Source of the DNA: Tanytarsus gracilentus | Lineage: Eukaryota > Arthropoda > Insecta > Diptera > Chironomidae | NCBI GenBank assembly: GCA_038502055.1 | Contig: JAXRKN010000026.1 | Coordinates: forward strand, 434,001-498,000 | Length of the DNA stretch: 64,000 nt | Reading direction: 5' to 3' | Part shown: positions 12,301-24,159 of the stretch, one piece after another | Layout of the letters: each line of letters opens with the position of its first letter | How positions within the stretch are numbered: position 1 is the stretch's first letter | The notes under the pieces: generated by a model | Seen by the model: the letters and a program-made list of their open reading frames with translations, nothing else | Told to the model about the DNA's origin: nothing | Database searches by the model: none | Made by a program: the position numbers and the translations under genes

Positions 12301-15300
12301 TATTTCATCCTTTTAACCCCTTTTTCTGCCATCGACTTCCTCGACACACACTGTTCGTGCCCAAGAGATCGTTTTCCTTAATGACATAACATTCTATTCT
12401 TCTCACCATGAACATAAAAGATCCTATGTGTGTTTTGTGTGTACGTCTCGCTCTATTGTTTCGATATGCAAAATAGTTTTTTTTTCACTCTTATCACCCG
12501 TTAATACTGGGATGTACCGAAAAACGTCGTCTCTCTCTCTCTCTGATTCTCAGGTACACGATGATGCTCTAATCTTTCAAGCAAATAAAATTACATTTAA
12601 TGATTGTCTTGTTTACTCTCCGCAAACAAAAACGACAATATGTGTGTGACTTCTTCCTTTTCGTCGTCATCGCGCTACTTAGTGTGAAGGACGAACAATT
12701 TATTGTGGGGTTAGGGACGTTTCGGGGGTCATGACAAAGTAGCGTTGTTAAAAATTAATTTTTTTAAATTAATAATTTTGTTACTCATGTCGCTTGTAAA
12801 TAAATTAGAGAATTTTTATATCAAAATAATAATTTTCATAACTTCCAAACATTTTCCAAACTTCTAAATTCCAAAATTTTCATCAAAGCGTTTCATTACA
12901 CGACCATTGTGCATCGCGTTGAGAGAAATTTCTTTCAATATCTAATAAATAATAAAAAAAAAGTCTATCCAACGGAATGTGCTCAATAGCCCGAGAAAGA
13001 GTGTCAAAATTCAATTCATGCCCATACATATAGTGTCTATCTAACGATGCCAATCGATGACTTTCCTTCATAAATGGAATGTCATGACAGTGCAATTTCG
13101 ATGATGGCAAAAAAGTATGTGTGTAGCTTTGTGGGGAGATGCTCATATGGGATAAAGGAACGTTAAGTGTTTTAATCTTCAGTTTCATGTCCATCATTGT
13201 TATTATCGTCAATTTTTTTCTTCTTATTCACTCGCTCAAAAAAATATATATGTGTACACGAGCTGAAACTGAGCAATGTACATTATGTTTGGTGTTCATA
13301 AATCGAAGTTAGTTCTTTATTGTTATGTTATACATTGGAAATAACTCTCGAGCCGCGTCGGATTAGAAAATAAAAGTTCTCCAATTCTCTCTCGCTTATT
13401 TTTGTTAATCACTTGTTTATGGATTATTAATTGACGTACATTGATGCCTCATTTCTTTCATTACATCCAGGTCAGGCATTAGTGTTTGTTATAGAAGAGA
13501 GAAATGAAGTTCAAGTGCTTTTAAACACGTGCTGTAATCGAGCATTTACATTAAATCTGCCGAAATCATCCAGCATTCAATTGTGTCGTGATAAAATACG
13601 TTAAATTTTTTAAACTCTAAAGTAAATAACATAAAAATCTATACCGAAAAAAAATCCTCAAGGATGATGTAACGGTCACTGATGTTATTCTAATTTTTAC
13701 CCTCATAAAATCGAAAACCAGTTCTCTGATGTCTTTAAATAATCGCCAACTGGACATCTTCTAAAAAAGAACTTAAACCCCTTACAATAACAGCCATGTA
13801 CAATTTCGTTTCATACATAAATTAAAAACCAAATTTTCTTTTCATTGACCAGTGGTCACATCTTCAAGGATATGGAAAATAATTTTTAAAAATTTTCATG
13901 CCTGCAAGAACTTTTTGTCCTTTCATTTAGATTATAAATCACACGCAATCGCCGATGCTTTTGTTTGAGTATGATCAGAATTATAAAAGAAGAAGAAAAA
14001 GGTTCCGTGTATAACAGGATAGTGTCTTTTATTTATGATCGATGTGTGCATGTGAGCGAGAGAAATTCAATGGATATCTGGAAAGGAATATTCAAATATT
14101 TATACACTCGATTTGTATGCATTATGGATTAATTTTCTTTCTTCTCTTTTATACTGCTCACGTTTGAATTTTAGGGGAAGAAATTTTTGCACAAAAATTT
14201 AGGAAAAAACCGTTAGAGAAATTTCTATTCTGACTATATCCAATTAATTTGATTAATTACTCTTTCTCGTTGAAATTTAACTGACAACAGTAATTGAATA
14301 TTTTCCCAGTCGCTGTGTGACCTTCTCAAAGTATCCTTTTTCAAAAACCCTTTTCGGAGTCCCATCAAATCATGTATGCATGAATATTTCAGGTGCTGAA
14401 ATTCCTTCACGCAAAACGATCTACACACACTAATGTGCAAAAGGGTTGACTTGAATGTTCCTTCAATCATTTTTTATTTTATGAATTTAATTAAAGGACA
14501 TAAATTATCAAAAATATTTTCATATCATGTGAATGAGGATGGACTTTATGTAGTGAGAGAGAAGCATGAAAATTTTGTCATAAAATATTTCTTGACCATT
14601 CAAAGAATCCGTTAGATTTTAAACTTAAATAAGGGATGAACATTTGAGTTGAAAATATTTAAATTTAAAAAATCTTAAAAATAGTTTTTAAATCATCACA
14701 GAAATATATTTTAAATAGTTTCCATCCCTATTATAATCTATTCCCTCCTAATGCTCACAAATAATATCAAAATTCACAGACATTAACCTCCCGGAGGTCT
14801 CGCATGTAATGTTTTCGCATTTTCACTTCTTAAGAAGTATTTCGACATGAGCAGCAAGCGAAAAAGTATCGAGTTACTATTAAATTTTCTTTACAAATCT
14901 CTGCGTTAAAAGTTGATGTCGGGACTCTCGATTTAATTTAGCTAATTCTGCGTTTTGTTCTCGTGAGATTGGAAGAATGGAAGAAAAGACAGACACATGA
15001 TATTCGGAGAGATAATTTTATCCGGCTGCTCTTGCGCAGAAAAAAAAGAAGATCCATTAGCATTGATGATACACAAAGATTACCTGCGCACACACATTGC
15101 GACCTTTTTTTCTCTTCCTTAAAGAGATGCGCTTCGATTCCGTTTCGGGGATTTCTTCGAGACAATGGTAAATTATTAAAATATTTAGACCTCATATGGT
15201 CACGTCCGGTTTTTGTTATGAGTGATACATTTCTGGTGTGTCGTCGATGATTTGCATGAAAAAAGCAGACGCTTGTGTGATTGTAATGCGATTTGAAGGA

Positions 15301-18300
15301 TTTTAGAATGTTCTTTCGTGAGGAGAAAAGTTTCTCATGCGAAAGATAGTGAGGAGGGTTAAGACGAAAAGATTTTCTAGTTTGACCAGTGACCAGTGGT
15401 CAGTAACGTTCAACTTTAAGCAATATAAAAGGGTTCTTGAGGAAGTGAGAGAAGGAAAAAATTAAATAATTTTCCCACACTGTGCATAACACACATTTTC
15501 AGGCGATTCTCTTCTTTTTTTTGCGTGCAAGAGGAATGCCTTGAAAAATTCTCTCAAATTAATTTTATTCGCTTTACACTCTTCGGGGCGCGCACATAAA
15601 AATCTTTATTCGAAAATATTTTTCGGGAATAAACTTCTTTAGTGGTGAAATATAGCAACAGAAAATTACTACAACAACAACCAACATATGCTGATGATGA
15701 TGATGTGGAATGAATAATAAGATTAGATTTGTGGAAGAGAGCGAGAGCTGGAAAGAGAATTAAATTAAAAGATATTTTTTTTCTTAGACGAATTGTGTTC
15801 ATCTTTCACGTTTTTCTGTTTATGGACGGAGATTGAGAACGATTTGTAAGACAAACGTGATATCATGTACTTTATGGTTAGCCGTTGTTTTAGGCCGGGT
15901 AATTACTGACTCGCCCTTCGGTCGAAATATTGAGAGGGATCATTTGGATGTTGGGTGATGTGAAATATTATTTAAAACCGTTAAAAAATATATTCAAATT
16001 TTAAAAAGTCGTTAAATTTTTAGCCACACTAAAATTGATTTTAAAGTTCATAAAATTAAACTTTTATCGTAATCCCAAGATTATTCCAAATTCCATTCAT
16101 AAATTTTATAATTCAAAAACTCTCAAATAAAATTCTCAATTATCTCAAGAAATGTCACTGAAATTCATTTTTAAAATTGTGTATAACGCAAAAGAGCATT
16201 CGTCTTATCTCATTTCAACTAATCAGCCTTTAATATAATCATCAAAATATTTTGAAAGCATTTTGTTACACGATCGCTCAATGAATGCGCATATAAAGGA
16301 AGACGAGAGGAGAATTTTAAATCTATCATCTTGAAAATGAAAATAAAAAAAGTTCTTTATTGTTATGTTATACATTGGAAATAACTCTCGAGCCGCGTCG
16401 GATTAGAAAATAAAAGTTCTCCAATTCTCTCTCGCTTATTTTTGTTAATCACTTGTTTATGGATTATTAATTGACGTACATTGATGCCTCATTTCTTTCA
16501 TTACATCCAGGTCAGGCATTAGTGTTTGTTATAGAAGAGAGAAATGAAGTTCAAGTGCTTTTAAACACGTGCTGTAATCGAGCATTTACATTAAATCTGC
16601 CGAAATCATCCAGCATTCAATTGTGTCGTGATAAAATACGTTAAATTTTTTAAACTCTAAAGTAAATAACATAAAAATCTATACCGAAAAAAAATCCTCA
16701 AGGATGATGTAACGGTCACTGATGTTATTCTAATTTTTACCCTCATAAAATCGAAAACCAGTTCTCTGATGTCTTTAAATAATCGCCAACTGGACATCTT
16801 CTAAAAAAGAACTTAAACCCCTTACAATAACAGCCATGTACAATTTCGTTTCATACATAAATTAAAAACCAAATTTTCTTTTCATTGACCAGTGGTCACA
16901 TCTTCAAGGATATGGAAAATAATTTTTAAAAATTTTCATGCCTGCAAGAACTTTTTGTCCTTTCATTTAGATTATAAATCACACGCAATCGCCGATGCTT
17001 TTGTTTGAGTATGATCAGAATTATAAAAGAAGAAGAAAAAGGTTCCGTGTATAACAGGATAGTGTCTTTTATTTATGATCGATGTGTGCATGTGAGCGAG
17101 AGAAATTCAATGGATATCTGGAAAGGAATATTCAAATATTTATACACTCGATTTGTATGCATTATGGATTAATTTTCTTTCTTCTCTTTTATACTGCTCA
17201 CGTTTGAATTTTAGGGGAAGAAATTTTTGCACAAAAATTTAGGAAAAAACCGTTAGAGAAATTTCTATTCTGACTATATCCAATTAATTTGATTAATTAC
17301 TCTTTCTCGTTGAAATTTAACTGACAACAGTAATTGAATATTTTCCCAGTCGCTGTGTGACCTTCTCAAAGTATCCTTTTTCAAAAACCCTTTTCGGAGT
17401 CCCATCAAATCATGTATGCATGAATATTTCAGGTGCTGAAATTCCTTCACGCAAAACGATCTACACACACTAATGTGCAAAAGGGTTGACTTGAATGTTC
17501 CTTCAATCATTTTTTATTTTATGAATTTAATTAAAGGACATAAATTATCAAAAATATTTTCATATCATGTGAATGAGGATGGACTTTATGTAGTGAGAGA
17601 GAAGCATGAAAATTTTGTCATAAAATATTTCTTGACCATTCAAAGAATCCGTTAGATTTTAAACTTAAATAAGGGATGAACATTTGAGTTGAAAATATTT
17701 AAATTTAAAAAATCTTAAAAATAGTTTTTAAATCATCACAGAAATATATTTTAAATAGTTTCCATCCCTATTATAATCTATTCCCTCCTAATGCTCACAA
17801 ATAATATCAAAATTCACAGACATTAACCTCCCGGAGGTCTCGCATGTAATGTTTTCGCATTTTCACTTCTTAAGAAGTATTTCGACATGAGCAGCAAGCG
17901 AAAAAGTATCGAGTTACTATTAAATTTTCTTTACAAATCTCTGCGTTAAAAGTTGATGTCGGGACTCTCGATTTAATTTAGCTAATTCTGCGTTTTGTTC
18001 TCGTGAGATTGGAAGAATGGAAGAAAAGACAGACACATGATATTCGGAGAGATAATTTTATCCGGCTGCTCTTGCGCAGAAAAAAAAGAAGATCCATTAG
18101 CATTGATGATACACAAAGATTACCTGCGCACACACATTGCGACCTTTTTTTCTCTTCCTTAAAGAGATGCGCTTCGATTCCGTTTCGGGGATTTCTTCGA
18201 GACAATGGTAAATTATTAAAATATTTAGACCTCATATGGTCACGTCCGGTTTTTGTTATGAGTGATACATTTCTGGTGTGTCGTCGATGATTTGCATGAA

Positions 18301-21300
18301 AAAAGCAGACGCTTGTGTGATTGTAATGCGATTTGAAGGATTTTAGAATGTTCTTTCGTGAGGAGAAAAGTTTCTCATGCGAAAGATAGTGAGGAGGGTT
18401 AAGACGAAAAGATTTTCTAGTTTGACCAGTGACCAGTGGTCAGTAACGTTCAACTTTAAGCAATATAAAAGGGTTCTTGAGGAAGTGAGAGAAGGAAAAA
18501 ATTAAATAATTTTCCCACACTGTGCATAACACACATTTTCAGGCGATTCTCTTCTTTTTTTTGCGTGCAAGAGGAATGCCTTGAAAAATTCTCTCAAATT
18601 AATTTTATTCGCTTTACACTCTTCGGGGCGCGCACATAAAAATCTTTATTCGAAAATATTTTTCGGGAATAAACTTCTTTAGTGGTGAAATATAGCAACA
18701 GAAAATTACTACAACAACAACCAACATATGCTGATGATGATGATGTGGAATGAATAATAAGATTAGATTTGTGGAAGAGAGCGAGAGCTGGAAAGAGAAT
18801 TAAATTAAAAGATATTTTTTTCTTAGACGAATTGTGTTCATCTTTCACGTTTTTCTGTTTATGGACGGAGATTGAGAACGATTTGTAAGACAAACGTGAT
18901 ATCATGTACTTTATGGTTAGCCGTTGTTTTAGGCCGGGTAATTACTGACTCGCCCTTCGGTCGAAATATTGAGAGGGATCATTTGGATGTTGGGTGATGT
19001 GAAATATTATTTAAAACCGTTAAAAAATATATTCAAATTTTAAAAAGTCGTTAAATTTTTAGCCACACTAAAATTGATTTTAAAGTTCATAAAATTAAAC
19101 TTTTATCGTAATCCCAAGATTATTCCAAATTCCATTCATAAATTTTATAATTCAAAAACTCTCAAATAAAATTCTCAATTATCTCAAGAAATGTCACTGA
19201 AATTCATTTTTAAAATTGTGTATAACGCAAAAGAGCATTCGTCTTATCTCATTTCAACTAATCAGCCTTTAATATAATCATCAAAATATTTTGAAAGCAT
19301 TTTGTTACACGATCGCTCAATGAATGCGCATATAAAGGAAGACGAGAGGAGAATTTTAAATCTATCATCTTGAAAATGAAAATAAAAAAAATATAACAAA
19401 CACAAAAATAACAAATAAACTCTCTTGAATGATTTGATGTGCACGTAAAGAGGTGAAAAAGGGGTCAAATGAGAGGTCTGAGGAAGTTCTTACGACAATG
19501 AAACGCTCATAAGATCGATTATGTGTTAGGGATGCTGTCATACTGACGAATAAATAAAAAACAGATTCTCTGGGTATACGAAATAACCTTTTCCATCATA
19601 ACTTACACTCTCTCGGTGAAGAGGCACGCGAATCACCTTTGTTTGCTGTAGCTACTCTCTTTGCCCTGGGTGTTTGCATCACCCAGATGCCGATTAATAG
19701 ATTAAGGTAAATAATGAGAAGATTTAGGGTTGCAGTTACACGCATATGCGGAAGGGTTCAAAAGTGATGAAAATTTCATCGATTGCCGAAGTTAATTTCA
19801 TTGAGTCATACATAGAGATGTTCCAAGAATGTCTAACTCAATAATTCTTTTCATGTTTTTTTCTCACTTCGATCGACGACGAAGAATAATTTTTTTTCTC
19901 TCTCTGAAAGAAAGATAAATGATCGTAAGCACACATCTTGTTACCTTTTGCCGTAGTTGAATGTTCATTATTATCTATCACTCACAGAAATAGCATTAAT
20001 TTCATTCAAAAATGGGCATGATATTTAAATTTTTTTGATGTTTTTTGATGTTCAGACCTCACACAAATTTCTTCTCTTCTGATTCAATTCAATTAAGAGA
20101 GCGAGAGAGGTGCTGCCATTGTGTGTATGTGAGATATGCCTGCCTGTCAATATTTTATATATTTTTTTGATTGCCATATTGGCATTGCCCTTTCGCTGAT
20201 CACAAATTAACCTTTTAAACGTAAAAGACCTGTTTCATAGCGATTCGGGGTCGTTACGGTACCCCACAAGAATCGATACTTCACCTTCGATCGCTTCTGA
20301 AGAGATCAACCATTACCTATTGCAATCGATAAATAAAGAAAATTGTAATGCTCAAATCCGATTTGCGAGTCACAATTGTGTTTAACGATAATTTTAAGGC
20401 TTAAATTTATCACTTTCAAACGCGAGTTCATCAAACCTTCGTGCAGAGACACCAATTTGCTTATGTTGCATTGCAAACAGTGAACGAATAAAAAAAGAAG
20501 AAATGGATTGCAAGTGGCGTTAAACAATGTTGGCATCTCCAATAAGTTTTGCCCTTCTCGTCTCTGCATTAAAAAGATACGTTTGGAACTGTGAAATGTA
20601 TCAATTAATTAAAGGCGCAACAAAAGACCACGTTTTAACTAGAAGATGCCAGTTGTGTGCATAATGTACAACTTCTTTCGAAGTGAAGTTGAAAACGCAA
20701 ACCTAAAAATTTACTCTTTTTTTTCGTTTCTGTCTCTATTTTGTGTTACATTCTTCCAAAGGATTTTTATCTCTCCCAGTAAATCACACGAACTTTAATG
20801 TGGATTTTTTTGTACCTCGCTCTTTATTTTTCTGAGTATAAAAAAGTACTTTGCAAAATTCGTGCAATGAAGAAAAAAGGCAGCGAAAAGAAGAAAAAGT
20901 TTTATTTTTTCTGTAATTTTTTGTGTTCTCTCTTGTTGACGGCTGAGCTTCTAACGAAAATAAAATAAAATGCGCGAGATGAAGAAAAACTTTCTTTGAA
21001 GCATTCAAAATTTATTCTGCGATGCTTTTTGTGCCTCAAAAAAAGGGGGAGACGAGGATAAGAAGAAGTTTATTGTACACGGTATGAAGATAAAGACAAG
21101 AATAATCTCATTAGGCTGCAATTTGTTTCACTCGCATGTCCATCGCTGAAGTGAGCACGAAATTGTTACTTAAATGAAGTGAATTTTATCTTGGATCTAA
21201 TAAATGCATTTTGGTCTTTATTTAGAGAAAAATTGACGCCTTAATGCACAAATAAAATTTAACATTTTAATTTTATCATCAAAACCATCTCGATGTCTAT

Positions 21301-24159
21301 GGCACCAAAGCGTCTGCTTTCGATCAACGAATTGCATGATAAGCTCATAAGTGAAATTGCGGTAAACAGAGCTAAAGAGATTTTCCCATTAACTCGACGA
21401 TATTGAAAATTTTATTCGGCCGCGTAAATTGCTTTTCTTTAGACTTTTACCGCCGCCGCATGTCTATGTGCTTCGGCTTGCAAATTTCATCATAAATCGA
21501 ACACTTTAAGGAGAGTTTAATGATAAATGAAATTACCAAAGAAATTGAAGATGCAAATAATACCGAAATCAATTGCAAAACGAGCTGCACATGCAGCGAA
21601 TATCAAATTGCGTATATATCGGTAATAACAATGATAATCATCGAAGGCTGAGGTGTTATAATAATGAGCCGAAGTGTGATGATTTTGTGGTCATCGTCAG
21701 AGAGAGAAAGAAGAAAAATTGATTTCAGTTAAAATCGTGCTTTACCGCCAAACACAAGAATATGATGATTGATTCGAATTATAGGCCTTCCATCGGGCCT
21801 TATATGAAAATTACAATGATAAATTATTTATGGCCCATTTGCATTTGCAGTGCAAAAGAGAACACAAAAATTTGAGGAATTTCACACTTTTTTTCACCTC
21901 CGAGACTCACACTTAATTCTATTAAAAGAACATAAAAAGAGAGATAAAGAATGTAGAAGAGTCATAGACTGTACAAATGAGTTTCCTAATTGACCATTAC
22001 GTGTGAATGCTTTTTTGTGAAATATGGTCATTGCTTCGAGCAAATTATGAGATGCCTTGCTTTTTTTTGCATCATCATCAGCAGCTTAAAAACTAATGGA
22101 AATTTAACATTAAGTGAGTCAATTTTAATTGAAAATGAGAGAGAATCTGGTGCATTATGCAAATTATAATAATTTTCGAAATCCAATTTTTGAGGATGTG
22201 ATGGAAAAAAAGAGAACGCGCCGCACAAGAGGTCGCCTAATTGCGGCCAGTGCAAAACAAATTAGCAACCCGAAAGGTTAATAATTTACCCTCACTCGCT
22301 AATGCACACGTTATGTTACAATGATGATTGAATTTTTTTTTCTCTTTCCATAATGTACGCCATAGTGCTTGATAAATGTTTTATTTTGATTTTATTCAAA
22401 TTGTGTGTGAGAAAAAAGATGCTAGACGCGCAAAAAAAAAAGTGAGAGAGAAATTACATTTTGTTATGGCGAAATGAAGAAATTAATCACAACAAAGTGT
22501 TTAAGTCCCTTCTTCGGTCTTTCAGCTCTTATGTATCTCTTATTGAGTTTGCACATCTCTCACCGTGATAAATTCCCTTTGCCATTTGAAGGCGCGCTTG
22601 CATATTATAAATGTATGACACACACATATATAGCATCAAGTATAATTCATTGCAACAATCAATCTTTCAATAGCCTAAGTGGCTTCGCTAAATTACCTTT
22701 TTGATGACGACATCGGAGCGTGTAAAAAGAGCAAATGTGGCGCGAAAATGCAATTAAATAAATTTGTATATTAAAAAAACTCATCGAAGGTGTTACGCGC
22801 AAAAAAAATATGCTAGGTGACAATTAAATTTTTCATTGAAAATTACGACGTTATGCAAGTGGATTATGAACTTTGTCACTGACTTCCAATTAATACAAAT
22901 TTTTATAGCAAAACTCAACAACAACTACTTTCTTAATACAGCTGTACAGCGTGGACGTGTGCCCCCAACACAACCGCCAGGAATAACCGGCATGCATGGT
23001 CAATATTTGACGAACGGCGATGCGGCAGCAATGTGTGGATTTAATGGACACTCATATCTCAGTTCCTACATATCACTTCTCCTGCGTGCCGAGCCCTATC
23101 CGACGTCGCGGTATGGACAAACCTGCATGCAATCCAACAACATCATGGGTATCGACAACATCTGTGAATTGGCAGCTCGTCTTTTGTTCTCCGCTGTCGA
23201 GTGGGCTCGCAACATCCCGTTCTTTCCCGACTTGCAAGTTACAGATCAAGTGGCTCTGTTACGCTTAGTTTGGTCGGAACTCTTCGTGCTGAATGCATCA
23301 CAGTGCTCAATGCCACTCCATGTTGCACCTCTTCTCGCAGCCGCCGGTCTTCACGCGTAAGTTATTTTCAACGGCTTTTTTAAACGATTTGATTCTAATA
23401 AATTTTCTCAACATATTCCACAGTTCCCCAATGGCAGCTGATCGCGTGGTGGCATTTATGGATCACATCCGAATATTTCAGGAGCAAGTCGAAAAACTTA
23501 AAGCGCTACATGTCGACTCGGCTGAATACTCGTGTCTGAAAGCAATAGTTCTCTTTACCACAGGTAAGCTGCTGGATATTCTCTTCGTAGATACGCCAGC
23601 CTTACTGTCGAAAATTAATCAAAGCTTCACACTAATTAACACTGAAAATGATTTGATGCAATTGGTGAAGGTTCATCTCGAATCATTTTCATCCACAGCT
23701 AACAGTTCATTTTTGAGTAATAACAATAGTCCCAACACATTAAACTCTAACCTCACACTTCCCGAATCCTCCTCACCCAAAACTAACCAAAAGCTTAAGT
23801 TGAATTTATCCGATAGTAGTTTAAATCAATCGCCACAATCGCCAAACACCTCGAACAATACGAGCTCATTGAATAGCTCATCGGGCAATAGTTCAGGCAT
23901 CTCCGTTGGCATTTCACCCTCATTGTCATTCTATCATCACCATCAAGCCGCATTTCAGCACATTACACAAACGCCGACTCGATCGTATGGCAGTCTCGAT
24001 GATTTTCTCTCATCCGACAGTCCATACTCGATAAGTAACAATCTCCTTAGTTCATTTAATCAATTTGCTAATAGTAGTTTAGGTTCATCATCTGCCTCTG
24101 CGAATAGTTCGACAGATTTTGCGAAATTTTCGCCATACAGTTGGAATGGTCGCCGATGA
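5797..24159 (+). CDS. svp: Seven-up type 2 isoform (read-through of exon 4)
   Basis: This isoform shares exons 1-3 (5797-6301, 10591-10740, 22942-23356). It then reads from 23424 through the type 1 splice donor at 23564 to a TGA at 24157-24159, giving 601 residues from the CTA codon. The ligand-binding domain is abandoned after VLFTT and replaced by about 198 residues. These begin GKLLDILFVDTPALLSK, continue as a Ser/Asn-rich stretch with a HHH run, and end FSPYSWNGRR. From memory, fly Svp type 2 diverges at the same point with GKLLDIL...PALL and ends with an SPYS-containing tail. Loss of the last helices should remove the normal AF-2 surface. Polyadenylation signals follow at 24434 and 24446. 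Confidence 0.85.

Larger units (their letters stand above)
13311..16350. repeat. 3.04-kb tandem duplication, copy 1
   Basis: The sequence starting AGTTCTTTATTG at 13311 recurs at 16351, immediately after this copy ends, in the same orientation. By eye the only difference from copy 2 is one T in a homopolymer (8 T at about 15775-15782, 7 T in copy 2). The short open frames on both strands are repeated unchanged at an offset of 3040. The unit lies wholly within svp intron 2 and holds no exon. It is either a very recent duplication or an assembly error. Confidence 0.95.
16351..19389. repeat. 3.04-kb tandem duplication, copy 2
   Basis: Direct second copy, 3039 bp because of the single homopolymer deletion near 18821. 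It ends in GAAAATAAAAAAA, the same end as copy 1, before unique sequence resumes (ATATAACAAACAC). Copy 1 ends in 7 A and copy 2 runs into 8 A, so the exact break within the A run is ambiguous. Confidence 0.95.
10741..22941 (+). other. svp intron 2 (12.2 kb)
   Basis: Bounded by GTAAGT and TTAATACAG. Apart from the tandem duplication at 13311-19389 I see no coding exon or RNA gene. A 7-bp perfect stem (CTGGGTG / CACCCAG, 7-base loop) sits at 19666-19686. A CT dinucleotide run lies near 12530. Confidence 0.7.

Noticed and set aside
14234..18905. Pairs of 60-103 residue open frames repeated in both duplication copies
   Set aside because: Their conservation is only the DNA duplication itself; they overlap on both strands, have no motifs, and one pair changes length with the T-run indel.
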